Source: Deltaproteobacteria bacterium (GTDB taxonomy: Bacteria; UBA10199; DSSB01). Taken from it: a DNA stretch of 64,000 bases. Below, piece after piece: positions 44,120 through 53,719 of this stretch (the first letter of the stretch is position 1; every line of letters starts with the position of its first letter). The stretch is from NCBI GenBank assembly GCA_024233625.1, contig JACKPJ010000005.1, positions 55,514-119,513 of the forward strand, read 5' to 3'. Below the pieces are notes generated by a model. The model worked only from the letters and a program-made list of their open reading frames with translations, did no database searches and was not told where the DNA came from. The position numbers and the translations under genes are program-made.

Positions 44120-45892
44120 TTAAGCAGGCTTTGGTTCAATATGTTGAGGGCTAAAATCTTCCTTTTCTCCTGGCACACTGTATTCATAAGGCCCACGATA
44201 CACCGTAGGTTCTGTTAAGAAATTGCCGTGCGGAGGGGGAGTCGGCGTCGCCCATTCCAAAGTTGTTGCTTCCCAAGGGTTGTCATTAACTTTCTTACCA
44301 AACTTGATGCTAAGAAAGAAATTAAAGATAAAGACAAGCTGAAAAGCACCTAAAACCCAGGCCGCAATGGAAATAACTTCATTGAGGTACTGAATCGAAG
44401 CTGAATGTGGATAGATATCCCATAAAGTTGTGCCCTCACCTGTTAAAGGATAATTATACATACGTCTATTTAGGTGAGTAATTCCCTGAAGCAACATGGG
44501 GAAAAAGACAAAGTTAATACTAATAAGAGAACCCCAAAAATGAACTTTTCCCCAAAAAGAGCTCATTTTACGCCCAACTGCCTTGGGGTACCAATGGTAA
44601 ACAGCTGCAAATAAAGCAAATAAAGTGCCTGGTGCAACAACGTAGTGAAAATGCCCAATGACATAATAAGTATCATGTAAATAAATATCGGAAGCTGAAA
44701 GACCGAGTGGCAAACCTGTCAAACCTCCAATGGCAAACATAGGCAAAAAGGCTAAGGCAAAACACATCGGCACATTATATCGAATGGAACCTCCCCACAG
44801 TGTAATAATTAACACCGTCAAAATGACTACAGAAGGAACCGAAATAATCATTGTCGTCACCTGGAAGAAGTCACTCATCACAGTTCCCATACCCGTCATA
44901 AACATATGGTGCGCCCAAACCAAGAAAGACATAAATCCGAGAAAAATTGCTGCATAAATAATGGTTTTATAACCATACAAAGGCTTACGGGTGTTGGTTG
45001 CAATGATTTCAGTAATCAAGCCGATAGCAGGTAAGATCAAAACATAGACTTCGGGATGAGCTAAAAACCAAAAGAGATGTTGATACAAGACAACATTTCC
45101 ACCTCCTGCAACATCCATGACGCTTTCCCCCATCACCAACCCTGAAGGAAGGAAAAAACTGGTTCCAGCAAGCCGATCCATTAGCTGTAAAACACCTGCA
45201 GCTTCAAGTGGGGGAAAGGCTAAAAGCAAAAGAAATGAAGTCACAAACTGCGCCCACACATGAAATGGCAATTTAAAAAAACTAAGCCCTGGAACACGCA
45301 ATTGAACAATAGTGACAATAATATTGACTGAACCTAACAATGAAGAGGTAATCAGCATAACCATACCGAACAGCCAAAAGGTTTGCCCTTGGCCTGCCAT
45401 AACAGAAAGAGGAGGATATGAAGTCCAACCTGACTGAGCAGCCCCTCCCTCAGCAAGAAAGAAACTGGAAAACATGATCAAACCACCTGTCAAGTATGTC
45501 CAATAACTTGCCGCGTTCATCTTGGGGAAGGCCATATCAGGAGCACCGACTTGCAATGGAACTAAATAGTTTCCAAAAGCACCCACACCTAAAGGAACAA
45601 CTCCCAAGAAAATCATTATTGTTCCGTGCATAGCACCTAATTCGTTATAAAAATCTCCGGTCATTAATCCATTTGGCATCCCATTAGGGAATAGAGAACC
45701 CACAATCGGCATGGGTTGATCCGGATAAGCAAGTTGCCAACGCATTAACATCATTAAGACAAAACCAAAGAATAGGAAAGTCAGAGCTGTAATACCATAC
45801 TGAATTCCAATAACCTTATGATCGACCGAAAATACGTACTTTTGAATAAAACTTAATTCGTGACCATGGTGAGAATCGTGTTCGTGACTCAT
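44120..45892 (-). CDS. ctaD: Cytochrome c oxidase subunit I
   Basis: This 590-residue protein is the heme-copper core. The CuB/tyrosine motif is in HPEVYVLILPAIG, the two CuB histidines are in VWAHHMFMTGM, and the heme-binding region is HDTYYVIGHFHYV. The Glu in HPEVY marks the A-type proton path. The start overlaps the stop of subunit II by ATGA, so the two are translationally coupled. It is an aa3-type oxygen reductase that receives electrons from a separate cytochrome c. Confidence 0.97.
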   Translation of the reverse strand: MSHEHDSHHGHELSFIQKYVFSVDHKVIGIQYGITALTFLFFGFVLMMLMRWQLAYPDQPMPIVGSLFPNGMPNGLMTGDFYNELGAMHGTIMIFLGVVPLGVGAFGNYLVPLQVGAPDMAFPKMNAASYWTYLTGGLIMFSSFFLAEGGAAQSGWTSYPPLSVMAGQGQTFWLFGMVMLITSSLLGSVNIIVTIVQLRVPGLSFFKLPFHVWAQFVTSFLLLLAFPPLEAAGVLQLMDRLAGTSFFLPSGLVMGESVMDVAGGGNVVLYQHLFWFLAHPEVYVLILPAIGLITEIIATNTRKPLYGYKTIIYAAIFLGFMSFLVWAHHMFMTGMGTVMSDFFQVTTMIISVPSVVILTVLIITLWGGSIRYNVPMCFALAFLPMFAIGGLTGLPLGLSASDIYLHDTYYVIGHFHYVVAPGTLFALFAAVYHWYPKAVGRKMSSFWGKVHFWGSLISINFVFFPMLLQGITHLNRRMYNYPLTGEGTTLWDIYPHSASIQYLNEVISIAAWVLGAFQLVFIFNFFLSIKFGKKVNDNPWEATTLEWATPTPPPHGNFLTEPTVYRGPYEYSVPGEKEDFSPQHIEPKPA

Positions 45893-46719
45893 GAGCTGGC
45901 TCCTTCTGTAACTTTATCGATATCTAAGTTGGCGTTTTCTGATTTTTTCTCTTTAGGCTTGAAAGGACGCTTCTTTTCAGCCATCCATTTTTTAAACTCT
46001 TCGGGTTCCTGAATTTGTACCCTGCCGAACATTCGGGAATGACCATTTCCACAAAGCTGAGAACAAACAATTGAAATTTTACCGGTTTTTGTTGCCGTAA
46101 ACCAAACAGGAGTCACCAAACCTGGATTGGCATCTTGCTTAACGCGCAAGACTGGAATCGCAAAACTGTGAATGACATCTTTAGAAGTAATATCTGCAAC
46201 AACAGGAACACCCTTTGGCACATTCATCGTACCTACTGACCAAAAATCGTCATAACTATCAGGGTGTGTTTTATCAATCCCCAAGGGATTAAAAGCATTG
46301 TTGACTAATTCAGGGCGAGTAGGTCCAAACTTACCGTCTTCTCCGGGATAATGAATATTCCATTGGAAAGCCTGTGCAACCACGCGAACATGAAGAGCTT
46401 TTTCAGCATCAGGCTTTTGCAAACGATAGCGACTCCAAATAGGAAAAGACAAACCAACTAATAAAAAAGTCTCAAATAAGACGACACCAATTTCTGCGTA
46501 TTTTGGCAATTTACTAGTTGCAGATTGATAACTTGCCTTGTGCCCTGGTCGACTACGAAATTTTATTAAACAATATAAAAGGAATATTCCCCATGACACA
46601 AAAAGGACAATCATAAAAATATGTAAAATTTTAATTAATTGATCAATCGCAGCACCATGCTCAGACCAATTAGGTAACAATCCTACACCATAAGCTATAT
46701 CAAATTTGTTTTCACCCAT
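45889..46719 (-). CDS. ctaC: Cytochrome c oxidase subunit II (CuA)
   Basis: This 276-residue protein has two N-terminal membrane helices (about 28-50 and 75-92) and then the CuA cupredoxin domain with CSQLCGNGHSRM. The first Met/His ligand is in SFAIPVLRVKQD. The C-terminal tail (after about 245) is Lys/Glu-rich and carries no cytochrome c domain, so the enzyme is aa3, not caa3. It opens the operon with subunits I, III and IV. Assembly genes (Cox15, SCO) are not in the window. Confidence 0.95.
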   Translation of the reverse strand: MGENKFDIAYGVGLLPNWSEHGAAIDQLIKILHIFMIVLFVSWGIFLLYCLIKFRSRPGHKASYQSATSKLPKYAEIGVVLFETFLLVGLSFPIWSRYRLQKPDAEKALHVRVVAQAFQWNIHYPGEDGKFGPTRPELVNNAFNPLGIDKTHPDSYDDFWSVGTMNVPKGVPVVADITSKDVIHSFAIPVLRVKQDANPGLVTPVWFTATKTGKISIVCSQLCGNGHSRMFGRVQIQEPEEFKKWMAEKKRPFKPKEKKSENANLDIDKVTEGASS

Positions 46720-46987
46720 ACTAGTTAATTCCTATACTAATGAATGATGAGCCAGTCATTGTTGTTATCAAACTATATATTTATTTCTATTTATTTTTAT
46801 TGAAAATTCAGCCCGCCCCCTAACATTGATATAAAGATTAGGTCAAGTCAGGAGATTTTTTTTTAAAAAAACTAAATACCGCACTATTCTAATATTATTT
46901 CGACTATATTTATTTTTTCTGAATATCAATAAAAAACAAAATCATGAATATTTATTTATATAGACAAAAATTCTCTTGATTTGATAG

Positions 46988-47015
46988 TTGACTTTTTGTT
47001 GAGTTTGGCTAAAAT
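46988..47015 (+). promoter_or_regulatory. Sigma-70-type promoter for rplM-rpsI
   Basis: TTGACT (46988-46993), a 16-bp spacer, then TAAAAT (47010-47015). It lies about 145 bp before the rplM start, leaving a leader of about 135 nt. Confidence 0.55.
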
Positions 47016-47096
47016 GCGCGCTCTTAAGGATTTTTTCTAGATAATTGCAAAATTGCAGGTTATTACATTATTAAGACACGACTAAAAGGTTTTATT

Positions 47097-47138
47097 ATGC
47101 ATTATCTAAAAAAATCAAAAATAATAAACAATAAATAA
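47097..47138 (+). CDS. Possible 13-residue leader peptide before rplM
   Basis: ATG 47097 is preceded by AAAAGG at 7 nt. It reads 13 codons (MHYLKKSKIINNK) to a TAA, 20 nt before the rplM ATG. It is Lys/Asn/Ile-rich, as expected of AT-rich DNA, so it may be chance. It is a candidate coupling or attenuation leader. Confidence 0.25.
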   Translation: MHYLKKSKIINNK

Positions 47139-47158
47139 CTTTGAAGAAATTAAAAATC

Positions 47159-47602
47159 ATGAAAATAACTCAAAGCTACACAAAAGATAACGCCAATCGT
47201 AAATGGTATATCATCAACTTAGAAGGTCAAGCCTTAGGCCGTGCAGCCAGTAAGATTGCTAAGATTTTAAGAGGAAAAAATAAACCGAACTTTACCTCTC
47301 ATGAAGATACAGGGGATTTTGTCGTCGCAATCAATGCAAAATCCATTGGACTTACCGGCAATAAATGGAAAGACAAAAAATACTATCACTACACCCAACA
47401 CATTGGCGGTCTTAAAGAGTATACTGCTGAAGAGTTACGCCAACGTAAACCCGAAGAATTATTATATAGAGCAGTCAAAGGAATGTTACCCAAAAGTGCT
47501 CTAGGACATCGACAAATTAAAAAACTCAAGATATATAAAGATACAGAGCATCCTCATGAAGCACAGCAACCCGAGAAGCTTGATCTAAATAACATTAAAT
47601 AA
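47159..47602 (+). CDS. rplM: 50S ribosomal protein L13
   Basis: About 147 residues with the L13 pattern NANRKWYIINLEGQALGRAA, ILRGKNKPNFT, GGLKEYTAEELRQRKPEELL and AVKGMLPKSALG, then HPHEAQQP. I placed the start at ATG 47159 because L13 proteins begin just before this region; a TTG at 47141 is in frame but unlikely. It is cotranscribed with rpsI, 20 bp downstream. Confidence 0.96.
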   Translation: MKITQSYTKDNANRKWYIINLEGQALGRAASKIAKILRGKNKPNFTSHEDTGDFVVAINAKSIGLTGNKWKDKKYYHYTQHIGGLKEYTAEELRQRKPEELLYRAVKGMLPKSALGHRQIKKLKIYKDTEHPHEAQQPEKLDLNNIK

Positions 47603-47622
47603 CTAAGAAGGACTAACAGACA

Positions 47623-48021
47623 ATGACACAAGCCAAACGCTTTCAAGGAACAGGAAAAAGAAAAAACTCCGTTGCACGTGTAATCTTAAGTCCTGGTGAA
47701 GGAAAGTTTTCTATTAATCAACGTGATTCTATCGATGCTTACTTTGGTAGAGCCACGTCAAAAATGATCATCATGCAACCTCTTGAAGTCACTGGTAACC
47801 AAGACAAATTTAATATTAGCGCAAGACTCAATGGAGGTGGACTCTCAGGACAAGCTGAAGCCTTACGCAATGGAATTGCCAAAGCACTTTTAGCGATGAA
47901 CCCTGATTACCGAAAGCCTTTACGGAAATCGGGTTTTCTCACTCGTGATTCACGAATTAAAGAACGTAAAAAATACGGTTTAAGAAAAGCACGTAAAGCA
48001 ACTCAGTTCTCAAAACGTTAG
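47623..48021 (+). CDS. rpsI: 30S ribosomal protein S9
   Basis: This 132-residue protein has FQGTGKRKNSVARVILSPG, the GGGLSGQAEALRNGIAKAL block and KKYGLRKARKATQFSKR. The last residues (SKR) reach the ribosomal P site in S9. It forms the usual rplM-rpsI pair. No hairpin terminator is evident behind it. Confidence 0.97.
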   Translation: MTQAKRFQGTGKRKNSVARVILSPGEGKFSINQRDSIDAYFGRATSKMIIMQPLEVTGNQDKFNISARLNGGGLSGQAEALRNGIAKALLAMNPDYRKPLRKSGFLTRDSRIKERKKYGLRKARKATQFSKR

Positions 48022-48155
48022 TATTTACTTGTAATTATTATTTTGCTTACATTTTTATCAGCTATTTTTTTCAGATTCAAAGCCATCTCGCTTTTATGAT
48101 CTTCAAATTTCATTATGGAATGGCATAGTTTGTTAAAAATACACTCCATGCCAAT

Positions 48156-49205
48156 ATGACTTCAAAACAAGTCTCCATCGCAGTCATCGGAGCAACCGGT
48201 TATACCGGCGTTGAACTCGTTCGACTTCTTCAGGAACACCCGCAAGTCAAGATAACCCATCTCACAAGTGAAAGCTTTGCAGGTAAGAAATTTAGCGAAT
48301 GTTTTCCAGCATTTTCAGGAAGAGTCGATACGACACTTTCCCCTCTTGATGTCGATAAAATGGCAAAAGATCTCGACCTTGCATTTCTTTGCGTCCCTCA
48401 TCAAGAAGCAGCTAAAACAGTCAAACTTTTTCTCGACAAAAAAGTCAAAGTTATCGACCTTTCAGCGGACTTTCGTTTAAATGATGTCAAAACTTATGAA
48501 GCATGGTATGGCCCCCACCCTCACCCTGAGCTACTCGAAAAAGCCATTTACGGAATGCCTGAACTCCAACTAAGCAATTTAAAAAACGCTGAGTTAATTG
48601 CTAATCCAGGCTGCTATCCTACAGCTTGTTTACTGGCTATTGCTCCATTGGCTCATCATAAACTCATTCATCTCGATTCACTCATCTTTGATGCAAAATC
48701 AGGGGTCTCTGGTGCTGGAAGAAAGCTCGCTTTAGGAAGCCACTTTTGTGAAGTCAATGAAAATTTCAAGGCTTATGGGATTGGCAAACACCGACACACT
48801 CCCGAAATTAATCAAGGTATCAAAAAACTAACTGGTCAATTACCTTCTATCACCTTCACCCCTCATCTTGTGCCCATGACAAGAGGAATTTTGGCAACAG
48901 TTTACGCCCAACTCAAGAGCTCAAGCACGCATCAAGACTTGCTAAAAATTTATCAAGACTACTATCAAAAGGCTTCCTTTGTCCGCCTTCGACCTGAAGG
49001 AAACTTCCCCGAAACTCGTGAAGTACGCAATAGCAATTTTTGTGATATCGGTTTTCATTTGGATACACAAAATCAAAGACTCACAGTCGTCAGTGCTATC
49101 GACAATCTGATAAAAGGAGCTTCTGGACAAGCTATTCAAAACATGAACCTGATGTTTGGTTTGGAAGAAACTTGCGGCCTTTTACAGACATCACCTATAC
49201 CTTAA
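48156..49205 (+). CDS. argC: N-acetyl-gamma-glutamyl-phosphate reductase
   Basis: This 349-residue protein has the N-terminal NAD(P)-binding pattern IGATGYTGVELVRLL and the catalytic cysteine in NPGCYPTA. The conserved GVSGAGRK and GIGKHRHTPEINQ regions follow. It makes N-acetylglutamate semialdehyde in arginine synthesis. The other arginine genes are absent from the window, so argC is unlinked here. No strong Shine-Dalgarno precedes ATG 48156. Confidence 0.96.
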   Translation: MTSKQVSIAVIGATGYTGVELVRLLQEHPQVKITHLTSESFAGKKFSECFPAFSGRVDTTLSPLDVDKMAKDLDLAFLCVPHQEAAKTVKLFLDKKVKVIDLSADFRLNDVKTYEAWYGPHPHPELLEKAIYGMPELQLSNLKNAELIANPGCYPTACLLAIAPLAHHKLIHLDSLIFDAKSGVSGAGRKLALGSHFCEVNENFKAYGIGKHRHTPEINQGIKKLTGQLPSITFTPHLVPMTRGILATVYAQLKSSSTHQDLLKIYQDYYQKASFVRLRPEGNFPETREVRNSNFCDIGFHLDTQNQRLTVVSAIDNLIKGASGQAIQNMNLMFGLEETCGLLQTSPIP

Positions 49206-49332
49206 AAAAGTTTAGTTTTTGTAACAACTAAAAGCTTTTTAAAATTATAGAGTTAAAATTTTTAAGGCTTAGTTTGCAGAAAAACTATTGATTCTATTTT
49301 TCTTTTATAGTTCTCTATCGACATCTATTATT

Positions 49333-49484
49333 AGGCGCTGTTGAAAGATAACTTTTTGGAGCAAATTCGAGATTTTTTTTATTTGGTAGAGTTAAAAAGC
49401 ACAATTATTTCATTAAACTGGCCTTACAACAACACCTAAGCTTCAGGCCAGAAAGTAGAGAAAAGTTATTTTTCATCAGAGCCT
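49333..49484. repeat. Dispersed palindromic element, copy C
   Basis: A 152-bp unit between argC and pyrG in the same orientation as copy A. The ends are AGGCGCTG and, inverted, AGGCTCTG, followed on both sides by a TGAAAxATAACTTTT tract. The hairpin CTGGCCT to AGGCCAG lies at 49418-49451. The right part (GGCCAGAAAG, then AAGTTATTTTTCA) is almost identical to copy A. Confidence 0.75.
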
Positions 49485-49520
49485 TATAAATTAATTTTTC
49501 CAATAAATAGGGCTAACATT

Positions 49521-51203
49521 ATGCAACCAAAATATATTTTCATGACAGGAGGAGTTGTTTCTTCCTTAGGAAAAGGTCTCGCAACAGCAAGCATTGGCGC
49601 TTTATTAGAAAACCGTGGTCTTAAAATCTCTATCTTAAAACTCGATCCCTATATTAACGTTGATCCAGGCACCATGAACCCTTTTCAACACGGAGAAGTT
49701 TACGTTACCGATGACGGTGCTGAAACCGACTTAGATTTAGGTCATTACGAGCGTTTTACCCACGCAAAACTCACTCGTAATAACAATGTTACCACCGGAA
49801 AAATCTATGACTCAGTCATTCAAAAAGAACGTCGTGGAGAATATTTAGGCAAAACTGTTCAGGTTATTCCCCATATTACTGACGAAATCAAAAGCTCCAT
49901 TTTAAAGGTTTCCAAAGATGTCGATTTAGTTATGGTTGAAATTGGAGGTACGGTCGGAGATATCGAAAGTCTTCCTTTCTTAGAAGCTATACGACAATTC
50001 AAATACGATATCGGAAGCAATAATGTCATCTATATACATCTCACTTTAGTTCCCTACATTCACACCGCTGGAGAAATCAAAACCAAACCGACTCAGCACA
50101 GTGTGCAAAAATTACGCGAAATTGGTATCCAGCCTGATATCTTGCTATGCCGCACTCAAAATGATTTAGCCAAAGACATTAAAAGCAAAATTGCCATGTT
50201 CTGCAACCTAGACCCAGATTCAGTTTTTACAGCTCGAGATGTCGAAAACATTTACGAGGTTCCGATTGCCTTACATGAACAAGGCGTGGACGAAAAGATT
50301 GCAGAACGATTGAACATCTGGACACGTCAGCCTGACTTACTAGAATGGAAAAAACTCATTAAAAATATTCGCCACCCTGAAGATGAAGTCGATATTGCAA
50401 TTGTCGGAAAATATGTCGAACTCACTGAAAGTTATAAGAGCCTCAACGAGGCATTAAGACATGGAGGCTATGCCCATCGTATCAAGGTTAACTTGCATTT
50501 TTTGGATAGTGAAAAACTCGAAAAAGACCAGATTCAAGAAACTCTCTCAAAGGTTGACGGTATTTTAGTCCCAGGTGGATTTGGAGACCGAGGTATTCAA
50601 GGAAAGGTCGAAGCCATCAAATTTGCTCGAGAAAATCAAGTGCCCTTCTTTGGAATTTGTCTAGGAATGCAACTAGCTTGTGTCGAGTTTGCACGCAATG
50701 TATGTGGCCTCACTGAAGCAAACAGTCGAGAATTTGACGAAACCTGTAAAATTCCTTTGATTGACCTAATGGAAGAACAAAAAAAGTTCACCGATAAGGG
50801 AGCTACGATGCGTTTAGGAGCTTACCCTTGTGTATTAGAAAAGAAAACTTTGGCTCAAAAAATTTATCAAGAAAGAGAAATTTCCGAAAGACACCGCCAT
50901 CGTTATGAATTTAACAACGATTACCGAGATGTTTTATCTGAAAAAGGCCTTGTATTTTCAGGTGTTTCACCAGATGGACTCTTAGTTGAAATCATCGAAT
51001 ATCCACAAAACCCTTTTTTTATTGCATGTCAATTTCATCCAGAGTTTAAATCACGTCCGATGCATCCTCACCCTTTATTTTCTCATTTCATTGAAGCCTC
51101 TAAACTTTTCAAACAACGCGTTCATTGGAAAGACCAAAGAAAAAACTTTCAAGAGGAAGAACCTGAAACGCAAAATCATGTTGCAAACAAATCAAAGAGC
51201 TAA
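49521..51203 (+). CDS. pyrG: CTP synthase
   Basis: This 560-residue protein has the N-terminal synthase domain with GGVVSSLGKGLATASIG and YINVDPGTMNPFQHGEV. The C-terminal class I glutamine amidotransferase has FFGICLGMQ (catalytic Cys), then CQFHPEFKSRP with the His/Glu pair. It aminates UTP to CTP with glutamine. The C-terminal 30 residues beyond the usual end are polar. AGGG lies upstream of the ATG. Confidence 0.97.
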   Translation: MQPKYIFMTGGVVSSLGKGLATASIGALLENRGLKISILKLDPYINVDPGTMNPFQHGEVYVTDDGAETDLDLGHYERFTHAKLTRNNNVTTGKIYDSVIQKERRGEYLGKTVQVIPHITDEIKSSILKVSKDVDLVMVEIGGTVGDIESLPFLEAIRQFKYDIGSNNVIYIHLTLVPYIHTAGEIKTKPTQHSVQKLREIGIQPDILLCRTQNDLAKDIKSKIAMFCNLDPDSVFTARDVENIYEVPIALHEQGVDEKIAERLNIWTRQPDLLEWKKLIKNIRHPEDEVDIAIVGKYVELTESYKSLNEALRHGGYAHRIKVNLHFLDSEKLEKDQIQETLSKVDGILVPGGFGDRGIQGKVEAIKFARENQVPFFGICLGMQLACVEFARNVCGLTEANSREFDETCKIPLIDLMEEQKKFTDKGATMRLGAYPCVLEKKTLAQKIYQEREISERHRHRYEFNNDYRDVLSEKGLVFSGVSPDGLLVEIIEYPQNPFFIACQFHPEFKSRPMHPHPLFSHFIEASKLFKQRVHWKDQRKNFQEEEPETQNHVANKSKS

Positions 51204-51476
51204 GTTCCCACGAATAAGAAATTCGAAAAAAAAATCACTGCTTGACCGAACCTGGCTCCAAGCCCAAAGCAAAAGAATATTTAGAATTATCAATTGTGCA
51301 AAATGGGTTATAAGACTATTTTTTAAACAATTTTTCCTCCAAACTGCGGGGAGCTTCTTCTTGTAAGATCTTGTAATTTCGAGCCAAATCTTGACATTTG
51401 ATTCTTAAGGCCATTATGATCATTTTACTTGATAATAACTCGTGATTAGATCTTAAAAATAAGTTAAACTAAATTT

Positions 51477-52934
51477 ATGGCCTTAGAAATCAAACAAAAT
51501 CTTAAGCTTTCTCAACAACTTGTTATCACTCCCCAGCTCCAACAAGCCATTAAGTTGCTACAACTTTCTCAACCCGAATTGGTTGAAATGGTTGAAAAGG
51601 AACTCATTGAAAATCCCCTTTTAGAGGAAGACTCATTAAATAACGAGCCTAGTAAAGAAGCTAATCAAGATTCCAAAGAGGACATCACAAACGCTGAAAA
51701 TAAATCTCAAGAAAATACTGAAATGAAGGGGGATGAAAGTGACTTCAATAAGAAAGAAGTCGAAATTGATTGGGAGAATTATATTAACTCCTCAGGGCCA
51801 GGAGATTACCAGCAAAGTATGCAAGGTCATGATGAAGAGTTTCCTTCTTACGAAAATACTCTTGCAAACTCTACCAGCCTCTTCGACCACTTGATGTGGC
51901 AAATGCAAATGACAGATCTTATGCCCAAAGAAATCGAAATTGGCACACTTATTCTAGGCGCTATTGGAGATGATGGTTATTTTAGAGAGGACTTAAGCGA
52001 AATTGCTAAAAAAACAAATGCTTCGTTTGAAGAAGCTGAAAAAGTCCTTCACCGAATACAAGAATTTGATCCGCCAGGTATTGCAGCACGTAACCTCAAA
52101 GAATGCCTTTTAATCCAAGTAAAAAACTTTAAAGATCAAAAGGTGCTAGAAGAGATCATTGCTGGCTATTTGCATTTTTTAGAAAGAAGGGATTTTTTAA
52201 AAATTGCCAAAGGACTAAAAATTTCTCTCGAAAAAGTAAAACGCCTTGCAAAGATAATATACGAATTAGAACCCAAGCCTGGAAGACAGTTTAGTTCAAA
52301 TGAAGCTCAATACATCACTCCTGATGTGTACGTCAGAAAAATTGGTGCCGAGTGGGTTGTCTTTCTTAACGAAGATGGATTACCAAAACTTAAGGTCAAC
52401 GCCCTTTACAAATCCATGATGGAACAAAACGTTAAAGAACAAACAAAAAGCTATGTTCAAGACAAATTACGCTCAGCTTTATGGCTCATCAAAAGTATCC
52501 ATCAAAGACAAAGAACTTTATTCAAAACAGCAAAAACTATTGTCCAATTTCAGCAAGAATTTTTTGATAAAGGAATTAACTACCTAAAACCGATGGTACT
52601 CAAAGATGTCGCCAATGAGATAGAAATGCATGAGTCGACTATTTCTCGAGTGACAACCAATAAATATATGCACACACCTCATGGCATCTTTGAACTAAAA
52701 TACTTTTTTAATTCAGGCATCGCGACAGGCAGTGGTGAATCCATCGCATCTGAATCGATTAAAATGAAAATAAAAAACCTGATTGCCCATGAAAATCCAA
52801 AAAAACCACTATCTGACCAAGTGATTGTCAAAATGTTACAAAGTGAAAATATTGATATTGCAAGGAGAACAATTGCAAAGTATCGAGAAACTTTAGGTAT
52901 ATTACCTTCTTCTAAAAGGAGGCAATTTTATTAA
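51477..52934 (+). CDS. rpoN: RNA polymerase sigma-54 factor
   Basis: This 485-residue protein has the activator-responsive region I (LKLSQQLVITPQLQQAIKLL), an acidic region II (about 45-115), the core-binding domain, the helix-turn-helix with MHESTISRVTTNKYM, and the C-terminal RpoN box ARRTIAKYRETLGILPS that reads the -24 element. It begins the classic rpoN-hpf-ptsN-hprK-PTS cluster. Activators of sigma-54 are not in the window. Confidence 0.97.
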   Translation: MALEIKQNLKLSQQLVITPQLQQAIKLLQLSQPELVEMVEKELIENPLLEEDSLNNEPSKEANQDSKEDITNAENKSQENTEMKGDESDFNKKEVEIDWENYINSSGPGDYQQSMQGHDEEFPSYENTLANSTSLFDHLMWQMQMTDLMPKEIEIGTLILGAIGDDGYFREDLSEIAKKTNASFEEAEKVLHRIQEFDPPGIAARNLKECLLIQVKNFKDQKVLEEIIAGYLHFLERRDFLKIAKGLKISLEKVKRLAKIIYELEPKPGRQFSSNEAQYITPDVYVRKIGAEWVVFLNEDGLPKLKVNALYKSMMEQNVKEQTKSYVQDKLRSALWLIKSIHQRQRTLFKTAKTIVQFQQEFFDKGINYLKPMVLKDVANEIEMHESTISRVTTNKYMHTPHGIFELKYFFNSGIATGSGESIASESIKMKIKNLIAHENPKKPLSDQVIVKMLQSENIDIARRTIAKYRETLGILPSSKRRQFY

Positions 52935-53046
52935 GTTAAAGATAATTCTCTTTTTTTAACTTTCATCCACATTAATTCTAAAAACTAAATGAGTAATATC
53001 ACTCAGTGAAGTTTGGAATTTTTAAAAGAACTAAAAGGAGTCACTT

Positions 53047-53370
53047 ATGAACTTAAATGTTACTTTCCGTCACTTACCTTCGTCTGATGCATTACGTGAA
53101 CATGTTAAACAAAAGGCACAAAAAGTTCAAAAATATCTCGATGACCCCATCGATATTCATGCTGTCTTAGAGGTAGAAAAAAATCGTCAAATTGCCGAAT
53201 TTCAAATCAATGCAAAAGACTTCAGAGGACACGCTGTCGAAGAATCCTCTGACATGTATGCATCCATTGATGTTGCTATGAGCAAAATTGAATCTCAAGC
53301 CCGAAAGTTTAAAGAAAAAATCACTGAACATAAAGGGATTGAAGTAGAAAATAACGCTAGTATTGCTTAA
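53047..53370 (+). CDS. hpf: Short ribosome hibernation promoting factor
   Basis: This 107-residue protein has the S30AE/Hpf fold: NVTFRHLPSSDALREHVKQKAQKVQKYL, AEFQINAKDFRGHAVEESSDMYASIDVAMSKI reads across its beta-alpha core. It lacks the C-terminal dimerisation domain, so it is the short type that works together with a separate modulation factor. A strong AAAAGGAG lies 6-7 nt upstream. A terminator follows. Confidence 0.93.
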   Translation: MNLNVTFRHLPSSDALREHVKQKAQKVQKYLDDPIDIHAVLEVEKNRQIAEFQINAKDFRGHAVEESSDMYASIDVAMSKIESQARKFKEKITEHKGIEVENNASIA

Positions 53371-53404
53371 TCAGATAAAAAAAATTTTGAATCAGACCTT
53401 TATT

Positions 53405-53461
53405 GCTTAGTTCTTACTAATTCTAGAATAAAGAACTATTAAGAACTAAGCATTATTTTTT
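53405..53461 (+). terminator. Rho-independent terminator after hpf
   Basis: GCTTAGTTCTTA (53405-53416) and TAAGAACTAAGC (53440-53451) form a 12-bp perfect stem, followed by ATTATTTTTT. It splits rpoN-hpf from ptsN, so the PTS genes need their own promoter or readthrough. Confidence 0.8.
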
Positions 53462-53479
53462 CTAATAATTATGATGAAC

Positions 53480-53613
53480 TCATTGAAGTTAACTTCAATG
53501 AAATTTAAATTTTTGACTATTCAATAAGCAATTGAATTTCATCAAGATGACTTCAGAGCGATTCTCGTAGCCAAATCTCAAGGCTAAAGAAAAGTTATTC
53601 TTTAGCAAACTAT
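53480..53613. repeat. Probable degenerate copy E of the dispersed element
   Basis: The inner pair AATGAAATT and AATTTCATCA, followed by a degraded hairpin and AAAGAAAAGTTATTCTTTAG, align in order with the right part of copies A and C. The left terminal repeat is not clear. It fills most of the 349-bp gap between hpf and ptsN. Confidence 0.45.
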
Positions 53614-53719
53614 TAACATAAAAAATTATGCTAAAGTAAATTCTAGACATTCTAACTATAAAAAAATATTAATATCTTTAGGATTAAATTATTTCTTTAT
53701 CTAACAGGGCACAAACACA

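Larger units (their letters stand above)
46720..47158. other. 439-bp intergenic region between divergent oxidase and ribosomal operons
   Basis: Very AT-rich. It holds a sigma-70-like promoter on the plus strand (46988-47015) and a 13-codon open frame (47097-47138) just before rplM; both are listed separately. The oxidase promoter must lie on the left side, but I see no clear boxes. Confidence 0.6.
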
